64,000 bases of DNA from Rotaria sp. Silwood1 (GCA_905250075.1 CAJNOP010000317.1:1-64000), one strand, 5' to 3'. Positions 29,901 to 44,900 are shown, numbered from the stretch's first letter. Numbers and translations are program-made. The notes: generated from the letters alone by a model not told the origin.

Positions 29901-32900
29901 CAATATGCATATGACCTCACTAGTTGATATATATGTATATAGATGTTCGATTGTTGATCATTCAAGAAAATATTATCTTTCAATCAATAACGTTACATAG
30001 ATGAATGATTGTTTTCTTGACATATTCATCATTAATTAACCCTTAAAAGCCCAAGGAGGTTTTTCTTGCAATAGAAGGAAGACAACCATAAAAATAGAGC
30101 TGATGAATCATCAGTACACTCATACTACGGCTAAAACGACGTACTTTGTTCATCTTCTAGAGTTATACAACATCCTTTAGCAAAAATCTCGGGCCTTGAA
30201 AAAATCTGAAAGAAAAGAATTTTCATCTAAAATGTTGCTCTTAATCAGTTTATAGGATCTTTAAATTGTCTTGAAATTTTCAGTCAAAACGGATGCTTTA
30301 TTGTTGAGATATTGAACGCAGAAGAACTCATAAAATCCGACTTCTCTTCAACATGTATTTCCAAGAGTAAACAACAATTATTGCTGAAAATTTCAGAGTA
30401 ATCTAAATAGTGTATCAACTATTTATGAGCAAAATTTCTTTGTTTCGATTTATTCTTGTGGTGAAATATCTCATAGAAGAAACATTTTCTTTTATGACAA
30501 TGTCTTGCGTTAGTAGAATAGTTTAAAATTTACGCGATGATTTCATCAGATACCTTAACACTATGTTTAACAATATTAAAATTTGTTTAGGATAAACAAC
30601 GTAAATTATTTCATATAAATGATTATGATAATCCAACACGTTTAAAAGAATGTTATATACGTTTATGTCGAAATTTACCTGGTTATAATGCTGAAATTTA
30701 TCTTGTTAAAGAAATTCATGGAAAACGATCAAAACGAAAAGTTTGTTTTGTTTTAACATGAAATAAAAAAAAAAAGTCTAATTTTTTATTTAATTTCTTA
30801 GGAAAATCGACTTCTTTGTATTCGTTCAGATAAAATATATTTATTAGATAATAAAAATAATATAATATGTAAAGAAGAACGTATGGCTGATGTTGAACAT
30901 TGGATAACAAGTGGACATGATTTAAATGCTCGAATAAATCAACTTATATTAGAATTTCGTAATAAAACAAAATGGCGTTTACAATTAAATACAACAGCTG
31001 ATTTACGTGCCATAACTGTTTATTTATGGAAAATAGTTAATGTTGAAGGTTTTGCTTTACTTGATAAACATATTCCATTATGTTCATCATCATTATGTCG
31101 ATATTCTCAAATAGAACAACAAACAAATAATTCATTAATAAATAATTTAAATAAAAAAAATCATTTTGAAAATTTAAAACCATTTATTGAAAATAATCGT
31201 CGTAAAATTTTAACAGGAATGATGATTAATTCATCATATATAAATCAATGTGATAATAATCAATTATATTCATTTTCATCTGATCTTGAAGAATTAAAAA
31301 ATTTATTTGATTTTCCTGAAGAAGTAGCTATACGTTTAACTGATATTGAACATGAAATATTTCTTAGTGTACCACCATTACAATATTTAAGACATTTAAC
31401 ACTTGATATATCATATTTATCAACACATGATACTTCTTTACAAGGAAAAAATATTCGAATTCTTCTACAACGTTTTCAAGCTGTAAAATTTTTATTTGTT
31501 TTGTGCTTTTTTTTTTCTATATTACAATATTTATCTATAGGTTGGATCATTTATTCAACAATTAATTGTTTCTCAAACTAATTTTCAAGAACGTAAATCT
31601 CTAGTTGCATCAATACTTCGATGTGCTATTACTTGTTGGTATATTGGAAATTTTAATAGTGCTATGCAAATTTTAGCTGGATTAAAGTATGATTTTCTTT
31701 TTTTTCACTTTTTAAATGCTTTTCGGTGTTTGTTTTTTTCAAAGAAATTTTGATTTTTTTAACTGTTAATTTGTTTTGTTATTTGATATGGATTTGAATA
31801 GATCATTAGTTTGCTTTATCGATTCAGATAATTTTGATCAGATTTTACGTCGAGTCTTATGAGTTAATACCTGAGAAAAATAATACAAACTTATCTGTCA
31901 AAATTTAACAGTCAAGATCAGAGATGGACAAAGTCGCACCGCGCTTCCCCGCGCCATTGCTCACGCCTACGCTACACTAATATGAGCTTCGATGAGCGCA
32001 TGCTTAGAGCATCCCGGTATTCGGTGGAGTTTGAGAAACTGATTGGTAGAGCAAAGAGAAAGAGAGATATGCGTAGCGCCTAGGCGCGGGGAGGCGCGGT
32101 GCGATTTTGTCCAACTCTGGTCAAGATTACTTCTCTCCTTAGTTTCAAACTTGTTTTATTTGATTTATTTTTTTTGCATGAGGAAATTTTATCGATCTCT
32201 TTCATCTTAAAGCTATTTTCATTATTATTCAGTTCACAGTTGCTGATATGGGTTAAATCATTCGTTAGCGACGTGACATCAACTGTCACTTGATATACTT
32301 TAGTTTTTGAAAATTTGTAAATCTTGTTCAATTGCCGAAAACTTAATACGTGATACTAGACATGACTGTCAATGTTAGCAGTCCCTAGAATAATACTGAG
32401 ACAAACGTTTTTTGTTTCAACTCTGTCTAAAGTGACTTTGAAAGATCGATTTTTGGAAGGAACTTTTTGAAGTCCGATCTCACTGAAAATTTTACCATAT
32501 ATGCAGCTTATATTCTAGAGCCTATTCTGAAGTTTTCAAGGTTTTTTCTCATTCGGTTATTGAGATGTTTACTAATTAATTAATAGGCATGTGAAAGAGT
32601 AGACAATTTTACATAAGTCTATGCAAAAATAATTCACTTAAAAAACTTATACTAAAAGAGAATTGCATTCAAATACAACGGATGAATGTCTTGTGTTCGC
32701 TGATTTAGTCCATATATATGACCGTGATAAAATTTTGTTTGAGATTTTCTCGGATTTTATCAAATTTTCAGAAGAAGATCTGAAATAAATAAAATAAAAA
32801 CTATATTATTTGATATGGTAGTCGATGTTGAAAATAATAAGCCTTTGTAAATTTATTTAGAATTGAAGCATTTCGTCCATTATGGTTAACAATAACTGAT

Positions 32901-35900
32901 GAAATTCCAGGTTTTAAATTACTTATGGATGCATTTAATTCAAATGAAAAAACAGCTCAATATTGTGATGCTCTTAGTCGAGCATTAGATATTCCAACAT
33001 GTAAAGTAGTACCATTTTTTGGTACATTTCTTAAAGATCTTCGAACAATATTAAGTAGTGTACCAAGTATTGTAGTTTTATCCAATCGAAATACACAAAA
33101 AACAATTGAAGTGTGTCTTTTTTTTTTGTTTTAAAACTAATTTTAATATTAATTGTTTAGAATGTGTCAGATATTCAAAATCAAGACCATTATTTAACAC
33201 GTAAGTTAAAATAATGTATGATGTAAAAGTAATGGGACAAATATCAACTCTTATCTGTCTTCAATAGAAGAATACTGAAAGGAATATTTTTTTTTTCATC
33301 AGATGATAGAACTTTTTCTCTTCTTTTGAATAGTATATAGTTTTTCTTTTTCTATAACACTTTCATAAATGAAATGAGATAATAGAAAAGAGAAGTACTC
33401 TTAAAAAGAATTTCGTATTTTTCGTAAGTTTCAGAAAAGTGGTCCAAAATATTGATTCCTATATCACTTTGATAAATAGGTTCTGAAAAGAATACTTGTT
33501 TTTTTTTTTGTATTCGTTGATAGAAAATTTTCAGTTCTATTGAACAATTAATAATTCATATTTGTTAACATTCACGCAATAAATTTATGAATTCATCAAA
33601 AACATCTTATTAGACAACAATTAATTCGATTTTTATTCATTTACTAAAAGAATTTTTTCCGAAGTGGTGATTACTTCAACTTTTATAAAGTGTCGTTAGT
33701 AATATCTTGTATAAAACGACAGTTAATAATAACAATAATATATTGTCTATAAGATGTTTTTAACGAATTCCTATAAAAATTACAAATTTATTGCGCAAGT
33801 ATTTCTCGATTTTGTTTTTCTTGTCTCTTTTTGTTTACTAATATGTAATAAATATGAATAATATATTGTTCGATAGAGAAGAAAATTTCCTATTAACAGA
33901 CAAAAACAAAAATATTCTTTTCAGAATCTATTTATCGACATTCTTTTTAAGGATGCTTCTCTTTTCTGTTATATCATTTCATTTATGAATATTATATAAA
34001 AATAAGTTATATAAGAGAAGAAAAAGCTTTATAAAATAAAAATAAAAAACTTGTTAATAGGTATTGGTGTTGGTGGTTTAATAAATACTCGAAAAATGGA
34101 ACTTGTTAATATGGTATTAAAAGATATAGCTATGTTTCATAATCGTCATCGTCGTCAACCATTATTTAAATGTTGTAATGATCTTAATTCTATTAAATTA
34201 CCAATTGAATCATTATTAACAGATATTAAAGAAAGACATTCAGCTACAGTTTCAACTCTACCTGATGATAATTCAACAGATAAGTATGTTGTTTTATTTT
34301 TAGTATTTTTAATAAATCTAATAATTATTATGAAATAGAATATATAAAATTCGATGTAATCGTAATAAATCATATCCATTAACATCATTAACAACAAATG
34401 AATATGATCAACATAATATGACAAATATATCTATTAAAGTTATTGATGATAATGATTTAATAAATATAAATAATAATGAAAAAATTTCATTAAAAATAAA
34501 TTCTCAAATGATATATCGTTCAAATCTTGATCAAGATGAACCTGAAACATATTATTGTTTAAATGTATCATTTTATCAACCAATTGCAGAAATAAAACAT
34601 AATCATCAAATATCATTATTATCAATGCATCATATTATTGATTTTAATTATTTACAAATGCTTCGGTTAGAGAAGATTTTTTTTTTACATTTTAAATAAT
34701 TTAATATTATTCTATAGAAATGGTACAACATTAATTCTTTATGATGAAGATACAATGCATACATGTTTAGTTACTTTAAGACTTGAACTTGATAATTGTA
34801 CATTAACTTGGTTAGATACTTTTTTTATTCGAAAATAAGAATTTAATTATTTTTGTTTAGGACAAAACCTTGTTGGGATAATGATAGAACAATTGAAAAT
34901 GTTAATTTAAGTGGAGAAGTTTCAAGTGAATGTTTAGATTATTCAATGTTAATGAAACGTTATGTATTAGGAGATGTTGCTTTTGTTGATATTGATGAAG
35001 GTTTTATTCAATTAAAATATGTTAAACATATTCGTACTGGTATTATTCATTGTGATCTTCTTCCAATAATAAAACGTTATAAATTAAATGATATAACTAA
35101 TCCAGAAAATTGTTTTACTATTATTTATGGATCATCAATTAATGAAAATAAGTAAACATTTATTTATTTATTTAATTAAATAAAAATAATTTATTTTTTT
35201 TGTTTTTATGAAATAGAAGTCTTTGTTTTATAAGTCCAAAATATAGTTGTCAAATTTGGTATTCAAGTATAGATAAATTAATAAAAGAATATCGTAAACA
35301 TAGTTTATGTTGTGATAGACGTATTAATTGGCTTAAAAATCAATATCTTTCATATTATTATGAATATGAACGTTTTCAAGGACCAACACCAATTGATGCT
35401 GTACTTTTATTTGGTGGAAGACAATGGAATTCAAATTCACTTTTTTCTTATGAACGTGAACATATATCAACTAAAAAAACTTCGAATATTATTAAATCAT
35501 GGTCTAATTTAGCTTTAAGAAAACGAAAAAAACTTGAACAGGTAATCATATATAGATATCGATTTTAATATTTTATTTATTTCAATATATCATATTTGAT
35601 CAAAACTTTGAAGATTTGTAGGTGACATATAAGTTTGCATTTAGGATTAGATCAATTTCTATTAGTACTGACTTGATTAAAGCAGATTTCATAAAGAAAA
35701 TAGTCATCATTATTTTGCTTGAACTTTTTTTTCGATGAAGTTTGGTTGGTATATGAATCAATTTTTGATTACTAGTGATTATGTCAAATACAAAACGAAA
35801 TTGATTTTCTTCAAATTTTTCTAGTGAATAAGCGACTTTTTTTTTAGTCATCGGTTAACTGATGTGACATCCATCGAGCACAAAACTTTAGGGGTGAGAA

Positions 35901-38900
35901 GTTATTGTTATTTTTTGTTATTAATAAGAATAACAATAACAAAAAAAGTTATTTGTTATTAATAACAAAAAAATAACAAATAACTTTTTTTTCCGAAAAA
36001 TCTTAGTTATGCTTTGTCACTATATAAAAGTATACCAGTTCTATTTGCTCATTATTGTCCAATTGCTCGGTGATGTTACTGACCGCAATCTCCATTAGAT
36101 AGCCTATGAAACTGAGAAAAATCCTAAGAAGATCTTGTCAAGTATCTTGCTCACCTACAGGTAAAATTTACTAATCGGTTTACGAGGAACGATTCCTCAA
36201 GGTTCGATTGTCTTTGACTTGATGTTTTGATCAAATAAAAGTCTTTGCGAAATGAGATTCTAGGTGCCATTTTTCAAATTATGATCTGTACAATCTTTCT
36301 AGACATTTTCACATCTCCCAAAGGCTTATATTTGACCAACGCATCAAGTCAAAGACAATTGAGCATTGAGGAATCTTTCCTCGTAAAGCGATCAGTAAAT
36401 TTTGCCTATAGATGAGCAGGATACTTGAAAAGATCTTTTTAGGATTTTTCTCAGTTTCATAGGCTATCTAATGGAGATTGCGGTCAGTAACATCATCGAG
36501 CAATCGGACAATAATGAGCAAACAGAACTGGTATACTGTTACATAGTAGCAAAGTATAACTAAGATTTTTCGGAAAAAAAAGTTATTTGTTATTTTTTTG
36601 TTATTAATAACAAATAACTTTTTTTGTTATTGTTATTAATAACAATAACAATAAATTCACACCCCTACAAAACTTTGTGTAACTTTAAATAATTATGAAT
36701 AATTGAATTGATTACTGTAGTATCAAAAGTTAAAGGTATCTTCTAGTTGTTGGTACATTAAATAAGGATCTTATTACTCGTACAGCATCATTTGTTTGTT
36801 CGTTGACAGATGTGATGAAGAGCATCTTCATTGCTAAAATTATTTCGCTAGAATTTATGAAATCAATTGAGAACTATGCGGTATGAATGTACTTGATCTT
36901 CCATATGTTTGCATTAGACAGGCATAACTGTCCTTGTATATTAAGCGTATTTTCCAATCATATAAAATCATAATGCAAAATAGTTCACACAAGTGTTGAA
37001 AATTCATATAAAAAATAGCATTAGACGTGAAGATCTGAAATTTTTTGCACATAGTTCTAAATATGTTTAAACATTATAATCGAATATTTGTCTTCAAATG
37101 TAGTGCTCTATGTATACACATATATATTCGATATTAGTCTATAAGTAGTGTTGTGTCAATGAAAAATAAATAAATAGTCAAAACTTGAGTATTTATTTTT
37201 GGGAAAATTTTATATAAAAGATTGTTTAAGAAAATATTGATAATGATTAATAATAAAATAGGATGGTAAAGGAAGTTGTTCAATTGAAAGTGATTTATCA
37301 TCTCGATTAAAATCTCAAGAAAATCGTTCAAATTTATCGTCACGTAATAAAATAATTAATATTGGATATAAAACAAAATCATCTCTTGTTTTTCAAACTG
37401 TTAAATCACGACGTTCATTGATATTAAATAATAATTCAATTAAACAACGATCACCTTTAACAGCTAATCGTCGAACAAGATCAAGTAATTCATTAAATAA
37501 TCCAATTAATACAAATAATATTAATAATCGTTTTTTATCAACAAATATTAATAATAATAATAATAATAATGGAAAAGTAAATAAAGAATTATCATCACCA
37601 TGGATTATAAATGAGAATTCATTAGATTTTATTGAATTTGTTCAATTATTTAAATCATTCTATTTTCATTGTCGACGAGATTTAAAAGATTTATTTGATA
37701 AATTTGCATCAGAAATACATATTGAACAAGATTATACTATTAAAGAACAATATAAATATGATTTATTAGATATGCAAAGACAATTAACTGGTTTAATAAC
37801 AAGAAATATAATTCAAAATATAAATGATGATAATAAAAATCGAATATATGATATGATTGCTATATCATCAATACCATGTTATGCTATTAGTACACATACA
37901 CGTCACAATTATCTTATTACTATTGATCTATTTAAACTTTTTTTAATTGAACATCAAAAAGAAGATAAACATTTTAATGATATTCAACTTATTATTTATG
38001 TAAGTTATTTCAATTATTTTTTAACAAATATATTTATCTTATCGAAATATATGAAATACAAGTATTTCGACAATGAGAGATGTCATTGAACTAACTAATC
38101 AAATAAAACTTCTTTTATACAAAAAAAACCATGTTAGATTTCGATTGTTTCTATCAAAAATCAATTTTATTATTAATACTTTAGCAAAATACACTTCCAA
38201 CAAGAGGAACAACTGATTTCTAGTGCTCGAAATCATCAAAAACTAGCGTTATGCGTTAAACATATGAGAGATCTAATGAGGGAACCTCTTCAAGTGTTAA
38301 TCGCCGATCAAGCTCATATTTTGCTCATAGATAAGACTCGATGAGACTAGCAGAAGCCCGGTAGAATTTGTCCCCATACGTTGTCTTTACGGAGTTACGA
38401 CCGTTTTACTGGTTTTTCGATCTCTGACAATGGTATTTATAGCGAATCCCAACATTGGAATTTTGTCCATAAACAGGTCTCATGGTCACTAAAATGTCTT
38501 AAAAGTTTCAGCTAAAATAAACGTTTCTTTCTCGAGATATTGAATTTTCAAGGAACGATCATATTTCAAAGGCAAAGATAAAAAACTCGAGCTTTTTGGA
38601 AACTCAATATCTCGAGAAATAAACGTTCATTTTAGCTGAAACTTTTAGGACATACCAATGACTATGAGATCTGTTTATGGACAAAGTTTCAGGTCGAAAT
38701 TCCATTTTTGGGCTGCCCTATAAATACCATTGCCAGAGGTCGAAAAACCAGTAAAACGGTCGTAACTTCGAAAGGACAGCGTATGGAAACGAATTCTTCC
38801 GGGCTTCTGTTAGTCTCATTGAGTCTTACTCATGGGCAAAATATGAGCTCGATCGGTGATTAGCACTTGGAGAAGTTCCCTCGCAAGAAGATATAGTTTA

Positions 38901-41900
38901 AAATGCTCAGGAACTATCAAAGACTACCAAAAATCACTGAAAGTAACTAAAAGCAATTTTTGTTTACATCTTATGGTAGACTAGTTTTCTTAAATACTTA
39001 TAGTTGATCTTTGATGAGAAAGAAGAGTCTTTTTCTATTCTTATCATTATTCCTTCTGCTAATTTTTCATATACTTGCATATCATCATTTTCATTGGATT
39101 CCATCTCGAGATTATAGAGGAAGAATAGTCCACATTTTGGCTGCTTTGCGGTATAGAGTGCTGTCCGATAATAATTTCAAAAGTTCGATATTTTTCCTAC
39201 ATTTATCACTAAATGTAGCTCTGGACAGAAAATTGGCCTGATTCAGAGTTCTCCCGCTTAATCATTTAAGTTTTCCATAGATCCTGACTAACCATATCCT
39301 ATCATATGAGTGATCGGAGAGAAAGCAGCCGTTAGTGACTTGTCCAAAGTAAATTCGAACACAGTACTTTGTGTGTATATATCAAATATTTTAACTCTTG
39401 AGGGCAGACGTGCAGAATCTGTATGTGTGCGCGCACGCGCGTGCGGGGAAATTTTTTGTGTTTGGGGAAATTTTTGAAAAATTATTGACTGCAGTAAAAG
39501 TTTTAGGAAATTATTGGCTCTAGGAAAATTCCTGAGGAAAATTAGGGAAATTTTTTTTGTACGAATCATAGTATGAGCTTGAAGCACAGCTTCTAAAATT
39601 TGTTTTTAGTAGAGAACAATTAGTATAACTAATTTTCTTTTGATTCTTTTAACATTCGAATTCAGCGTATTATTCTTTCGACGTGTACATCTCATATATT
39701 AATTCTTGTTTTACTTTGTTGTGTTCTTCAAATGTGGGTGTTATCAAAGAAATTCGTCCAACTAAGGTTACAGTTAAAACTAGCTTTTGTTTTCTTTTTT
39801 CTTTATTCTACACACGCCATGCACTAATAAACACACATTTATATTTTCATCGGGAAATATCCCCACCACGTAGCAGATCAAAGAAGAAAAAAGAAAAGAA
39901 AAAAGAATTTAGCTGATAAATTTATTGAACAATCAATAGATGATTATTTTATAAACAAAAAGGACAAAACTTGGTTATTTTATAGGAAAAATGAACAATA
40001 TAAACCATGGAGATTGTTATCTCGTGGTTCACTCGTGTTGAATCGTTTCCGAAGTGAACAAGTACCAAGACTACCAGAATTAATTGACGATTGATAAAAA
40101 TCATTTTTTTTAAATAACCTTCTTTCTAGTTGGTGCTAGCATTATTTCTGTTTTACTGTATTTTTACATATTTAGTTAAAGATTTGGTTGGGAAAGATAA
40201 TTCCTTCTATTTTCAAAGTGGGGAAATCTTTGGATAGTTATGATGCGTGTGGGGAAATTTTTTAATTTTCCGGCAGATTCTGCACCTCTGCTTGAGGGAT
40301 ACCAATCCCGAGATAACAGTCATTATCCATTCATCATCAAATTAATTTGTGAAATGGTATCTATTCGAGAATGGAAACAGTAGTCAATACTTCCTGAAGA
40401 ATTCGAGACAGATTATAATAATGTGGGCAAACAACACAATATAGAGAAAGAGACGTATCAAAATAGACTAGTATAAACCGCTTTCGACCGGTACCGGTTC
40501 CATCTCTGTTATCTATGGTCAATATGTCCTATATGATATTTGATTAGTTGATTTATCATTAAATATCTCGAAATCGATCGAAAATTTATTAAAACGATAA
40601 TTAACTTGTTAATCAAAGTCTATCAAGATAAAAACTTCTGAAATCTTCGCTTGTCTTATCAATATGTTATTGTAAGTCTTATAGAAGTTGAAATGAAAGA
40701 TATATAACACTTGATAATATCAATGGTAATTGTTTGTAACAAGATGAATATATTTTAAAATATTTATTTATTTAAATAATAAATCGAATATTTTCTTTTT
40801 TTTTTAGCGTCATGAACCTAATCGAGAAAATCGTTTGAATAAAGTTCTTTCATTCGAAGGTTTTTCACGTTATCTTTTGGATAAAGATAATTATGCATTT
40901 GTTAATGAACATACCAAAGTCAATGAACGAGTAAGATAAAATTAAAATAAAAATAAATATTGTGTGTGTTTTTATCTTTTAAATAGGAAATGAATTATCC
41001 ATTATCATATTATTTTATTGCATCATCTCATAATACATATCTAACAGGACATCAATTACGTGGTGAATCTTCAGTTGAAATGTATCGTGAAGTAAGTGTA
41101 AATGAATTGCAAAAAAAAAAGAAATAAATTTATTTTTTTTTAAACAAAAAAAAAAACAGGTTCTTTTATCGGGTTGTCGTTGTATTGAACTTGATTGTTG
41201 GGATGGTGAAGATGGTTATCCAGTTATTTATCATGGACGAACATTTGTTAGTAAAATATCATTTAAATTAGTTGTTGAAGTAATTAATGAAAGTGCATTT
41301 GTTACATCACCATATCCAGTTATATTATCAATTGAAAATCGTTGTTCATTAATACAACAATCACGTATGGCACAAATATTTGTTAAAATATTTGGTGATA
41401 AATTAATAACAAAATATATGTTTGATAAAGATTTTCATGAAGATCCATTATTACCATCACCAAATCAATTAAAATATAAAATATTAATTAAAAATAAAAA
41501 AATAAATAATATACATTCAACAACACAAATAGGAAAACAAAAAATTCAATTAACTGTTAATTATAGAAATTCAGTTTATTCATCACCTGATGATAATGAT
41601 GATGATGAAGATTCCGATGATGAAGATATTATTGATGATTATAATTATGAACAATATACTAAACAAGAATCACAACGATCAAATTCAATGACTGATTCAC
41701 CTATTTATCATTTTAAAAAAGATAATATTAATCAAACTGTTTATAGAGATCCTGATGAAGATTTGTAAATTAAACAAACAAATTTTTTGTTTTTAATTAA
41801 TTATGTTTTTTTTTTTAAGAAGATCATATCGACAACGTCGTTATAGTATTATGAATAATCAACCACGACAACGTTTGAAAAGTACTAGTTCAATCGATAC

Positions 41901-44900
41901 CAATCATATTAGTAAAGTTAATAAATCAGCTGGTATCATGCCAAAAATACCAACTATCTTAGTTGCTAAAGATCTATCAGATATTGTTATTTATACACAA
42001 GCTATCAAATTTAGAGGTTAGAATGTTGTTTATCTATCTTTTTCTTTCATTTAAATAATCAATTATCTATTAACAAAATAAGATAATTCATATTCATTAG
42101 AGAAATATCTTTTTTATCTGTAATAAATAACAAAAGACAAGAAAAAAAAGAACTTAATTAAATTTTACAATAACAATAAACATTTAACCCTTTGATGATC
42201 AGCATATCTTATAAAGTACAAATTTCTTAACTTTTCAAATATTTAAATAACTCTCTAACGCATAAAAGTATCGAAATGCAATATATTCTATGATGGGAGT
42301 AAGACTTCCACGCATACATCTATATAAGGAATATAATCTAAATGTGATCATCCAAGTGATAAGGCTGATGATCGAGTTTTTGACACACGTCATTTAAAAA
42401 AGAGTTTGAATAATAACCTTTTGGCGATTCCCTTCATATTTCACTTTTCCCATGTTGAAATCAAGTTCGGAATGACTTCAAAGATTTCTTTATAAAGTTT
42501 TGATAAAAATATGAACAATATAAAATTTCAAAAAAAAATTCCGACTCTCAATTGAAGAAAGATAATTAGGATTATTAACTTTTTTATTGTCGAAAATTTT
42601 TCACTAGTGACAGATTAATGTACAACAATTATTACAATGCTGATAATTAATGTCAAATATTATTGAAGAAATATTTTATTTTATTTTAAAATTTATTAGT
42701 AGCGTAAATAGCAGAGATGTCCATCGCGGCGCTGCCGCGCCGCTGCCGCGATGGCCTGTGGCGGCAGCAGCAGCGGCAGGTTTTTTAAAAAATCACCGCG
42801 GCAGCGGCGCGGTAGCGGTAGATTTTTTAAAAATCATCGCGGCAGCGGCGCGGTAGCGGCAGGTTTTTTAAAAGACCATCGCGGCAGCGGCAGGATTTTT
42901 TGGGGGGACATTGAAAAACTGCATGAATTTAATAGAATTTCGGGGTTTACAAATGAAACACCCCGAGACTGAATGAATCTGATGGACTAGTACCAATATC
43001 TCTGGTCAAATATAGTCGCAGCAGTGAAATTAGAAACACTTTTTTGTAAACCGCCGCGGCAGCGGCGCGGCGGCGGCACGTTTATTTAATAATTCATCGC
43101 GGCAGCGGCGCGGCAACGTTTTTTTTATAAACCATCGCGGCGCGGCAGCGGCGCGGCAACATTTTTTTACAAACCGTCGCGGCGCGGCTGCGGTGCGGCA
43201 GCTTTTTTTTCTAAGGCCGCGGCGCGGCAGCGGCAGATTTTCAGCCGCGATGGACATCTCTGGTAAATAGTTGCAGACTATAATTTATTTTGATTGTATC
43301 TTTATCTGTTTATCATGCATAATGATAAATAAATGAGAGAATTCATTATTTTAAAATTGACTTTTTCAAGTTCATTTTTTATTCTTTTCTACTGAGAGTA
43401 TCGGAAAAAATTTGATGAGAAATATGATGATACACTATATCGATTAATTAATCAAAATTTGAATATCTAAAAAAAAAGAAAAAACTAATTAAGACGAATT
43501 TCAAGTGATTATCTTATTATGATAATAACTGTATTATCATCATTCTGACAATTATTCTCTATACCATTCATCTGAATTTGTCATTTATTTTTTTTATATG
43601 ATATTTGATTAATCAAATAAAACAAATTTCATTTTAAAATGTTGAATACTGATTATAGGATTAAGCTGTTCGTCAATTTCAGCAAGTTCTATTGCTATTA
43701 AATCTATTCGAAAAACTCCTAAACGTACTATTCAACAGCTTGTTGCTCAACCAAGTACAACGAGTAAAATTCATATATAATATAACTAAATAAATCTGAT
43801 TGTGTTTAATTAATAACAGGTACTGAAAGTTCTCGATCAGTTGATCAAGTTTCACCTTGTCATCAAATTGTATCATTAATTGAAAATAAAGCAAAAAAAT
43901 TATGTAAAAGTCAAGGCATTGATATGATTGCGTAAGTTATTCAATTTCTATTCACTTATATATATTCACTTATCTTATTTCTAGACATACTGAAACTCAA
44001 CTTGTTCGATGTTATCCAAGTGGATTTCGTGTTGATTCATCAAATTTGAATCCATTACATTTATGGATATATGGAATTCAGTATGTTTCACATTTATTTT
44101 TTCTTCTATATTCAATTTTATATCAATTATTTTAGATTGGCTGCAACAAATTATCAAACACTTGGTAAATAAATCAATTTTGTTTTTTTTTTTCATAGAA
44201 AAAAAATGAAGTTTTTTATTTTTAGATGCTGGACAAATTCTTAATTTATCAATGTTCGAACAAAATGGTAATTGTGGTTATGTTCTTAAGCCTAATGTTT
44301 TTTGGGATAAAGAACATTCACAATATGGTCGTTTTAATCCATCGGTTATTGAACGTGAAGGTTCTTGTTTCGAATTAACAATAACTGTAAGTTAAATCAT
44401 ACAAAAAAAAAATCAATTTTTTTATTTATTGATGAATTATAATGATTATTTAGATTATTTCTGGTCAATATTTGACACAAAATGTTAGTTCAACAACAAA
44501 TGTATATATTGAAGTTGAACTTCTTGGTATTCCAATTGATTGTATGTCAAGAAAAACAAAACCATCAATTAAAAATTCACTCAATCCAATATGGCAAGAA
44601 ACATTTATCTTTCAGGTATTCTATAAATAGTTGTTTGATTTATTATTCAATCTTGATTATTGCATACATTTATATTAATAAAGAAAATTTTCTCCTTTTC
44701 CAATTAGTAAATAATGGTTAAAACTATTGTCCAGTAATGCTTCTTTGATGTATGGAAATCAATGTCAAATCTAACTTGCGTGTAAAAAGTCTTTGCACGA
44801 AATATCTATTTGATTTTCGTCCACTAATAGATTTCAGGAGAAGTTCGAAAATAGTTAGCTAGAATGGCAATGTCATGCTCTTTTTAAATATCTATTCAAC

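Larger units (their letters stand above)
31285..34283 (+). other. exons 16-20 of the PLC-epsilon fusion: CDC25-type RasGEF domain
   Basis: It begins inside exon 30802-31482 and continues through 31541-31686, 32861-33110, 33161-33200 and 34061-34283. CDC25 signatures appear in the right order: [13 protein letters not shown] (the qLT..E..lF motif), [20 protein letters not shown] (the c...l.NFns..aIl.gL helix), [11 protein letters not shown] (the PflG..L.Dl motif) and I-N-T-R-K-M-E-L-V. Vertebrate PLC-epsilon has the same domain in front of its PLC core, where it activates Rap1. The 40-base exon 19 between two long introns is required to keep phase. Confidence 0.85.
34339..40930 (+). other. exons 21-26 of the PLC-epsilon fusion: PH-like and EF-hand region
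   Basis: Exons 34339-34665, 34718-34810, 34861-35151, 35217-35541, 37262-37999 and 40808-40930. The first four encode a beta-rich stretch with PH-like strands (T-L-I-L-Y-D-E-D-T and C-F-I-S-P-K-Y). Exon 25 carries a basic Ser/Asn-rich linker and then E-F-V-Q-L-F-K-S-F and [12 protein letters not shown], which match the degenerate EF-hand region just before the PLC X box. Exon 26 ([12 protein letters not shown]) is the last EF helix. Acidic calcium loops are not conserved, as is usual for PLC-epsilon. Confidence 0.7.

Noticed and set aside
15147..30740. A separate ankyrin/ARM gene ending before phospholipase C epsilon
   Set aside because: No stop codon or terminal exon fits, all splice phases continue through, and one exon joins the FERM-like and RasGEF parts. 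It remains testable by RNA.
42650..43257. Gly/Ala/Arg-rich open frames on both strands
   Set aside because: They are translations of GCGGCAGCGG-type units inside a transposon with perfect ends and target duplication, not genes.
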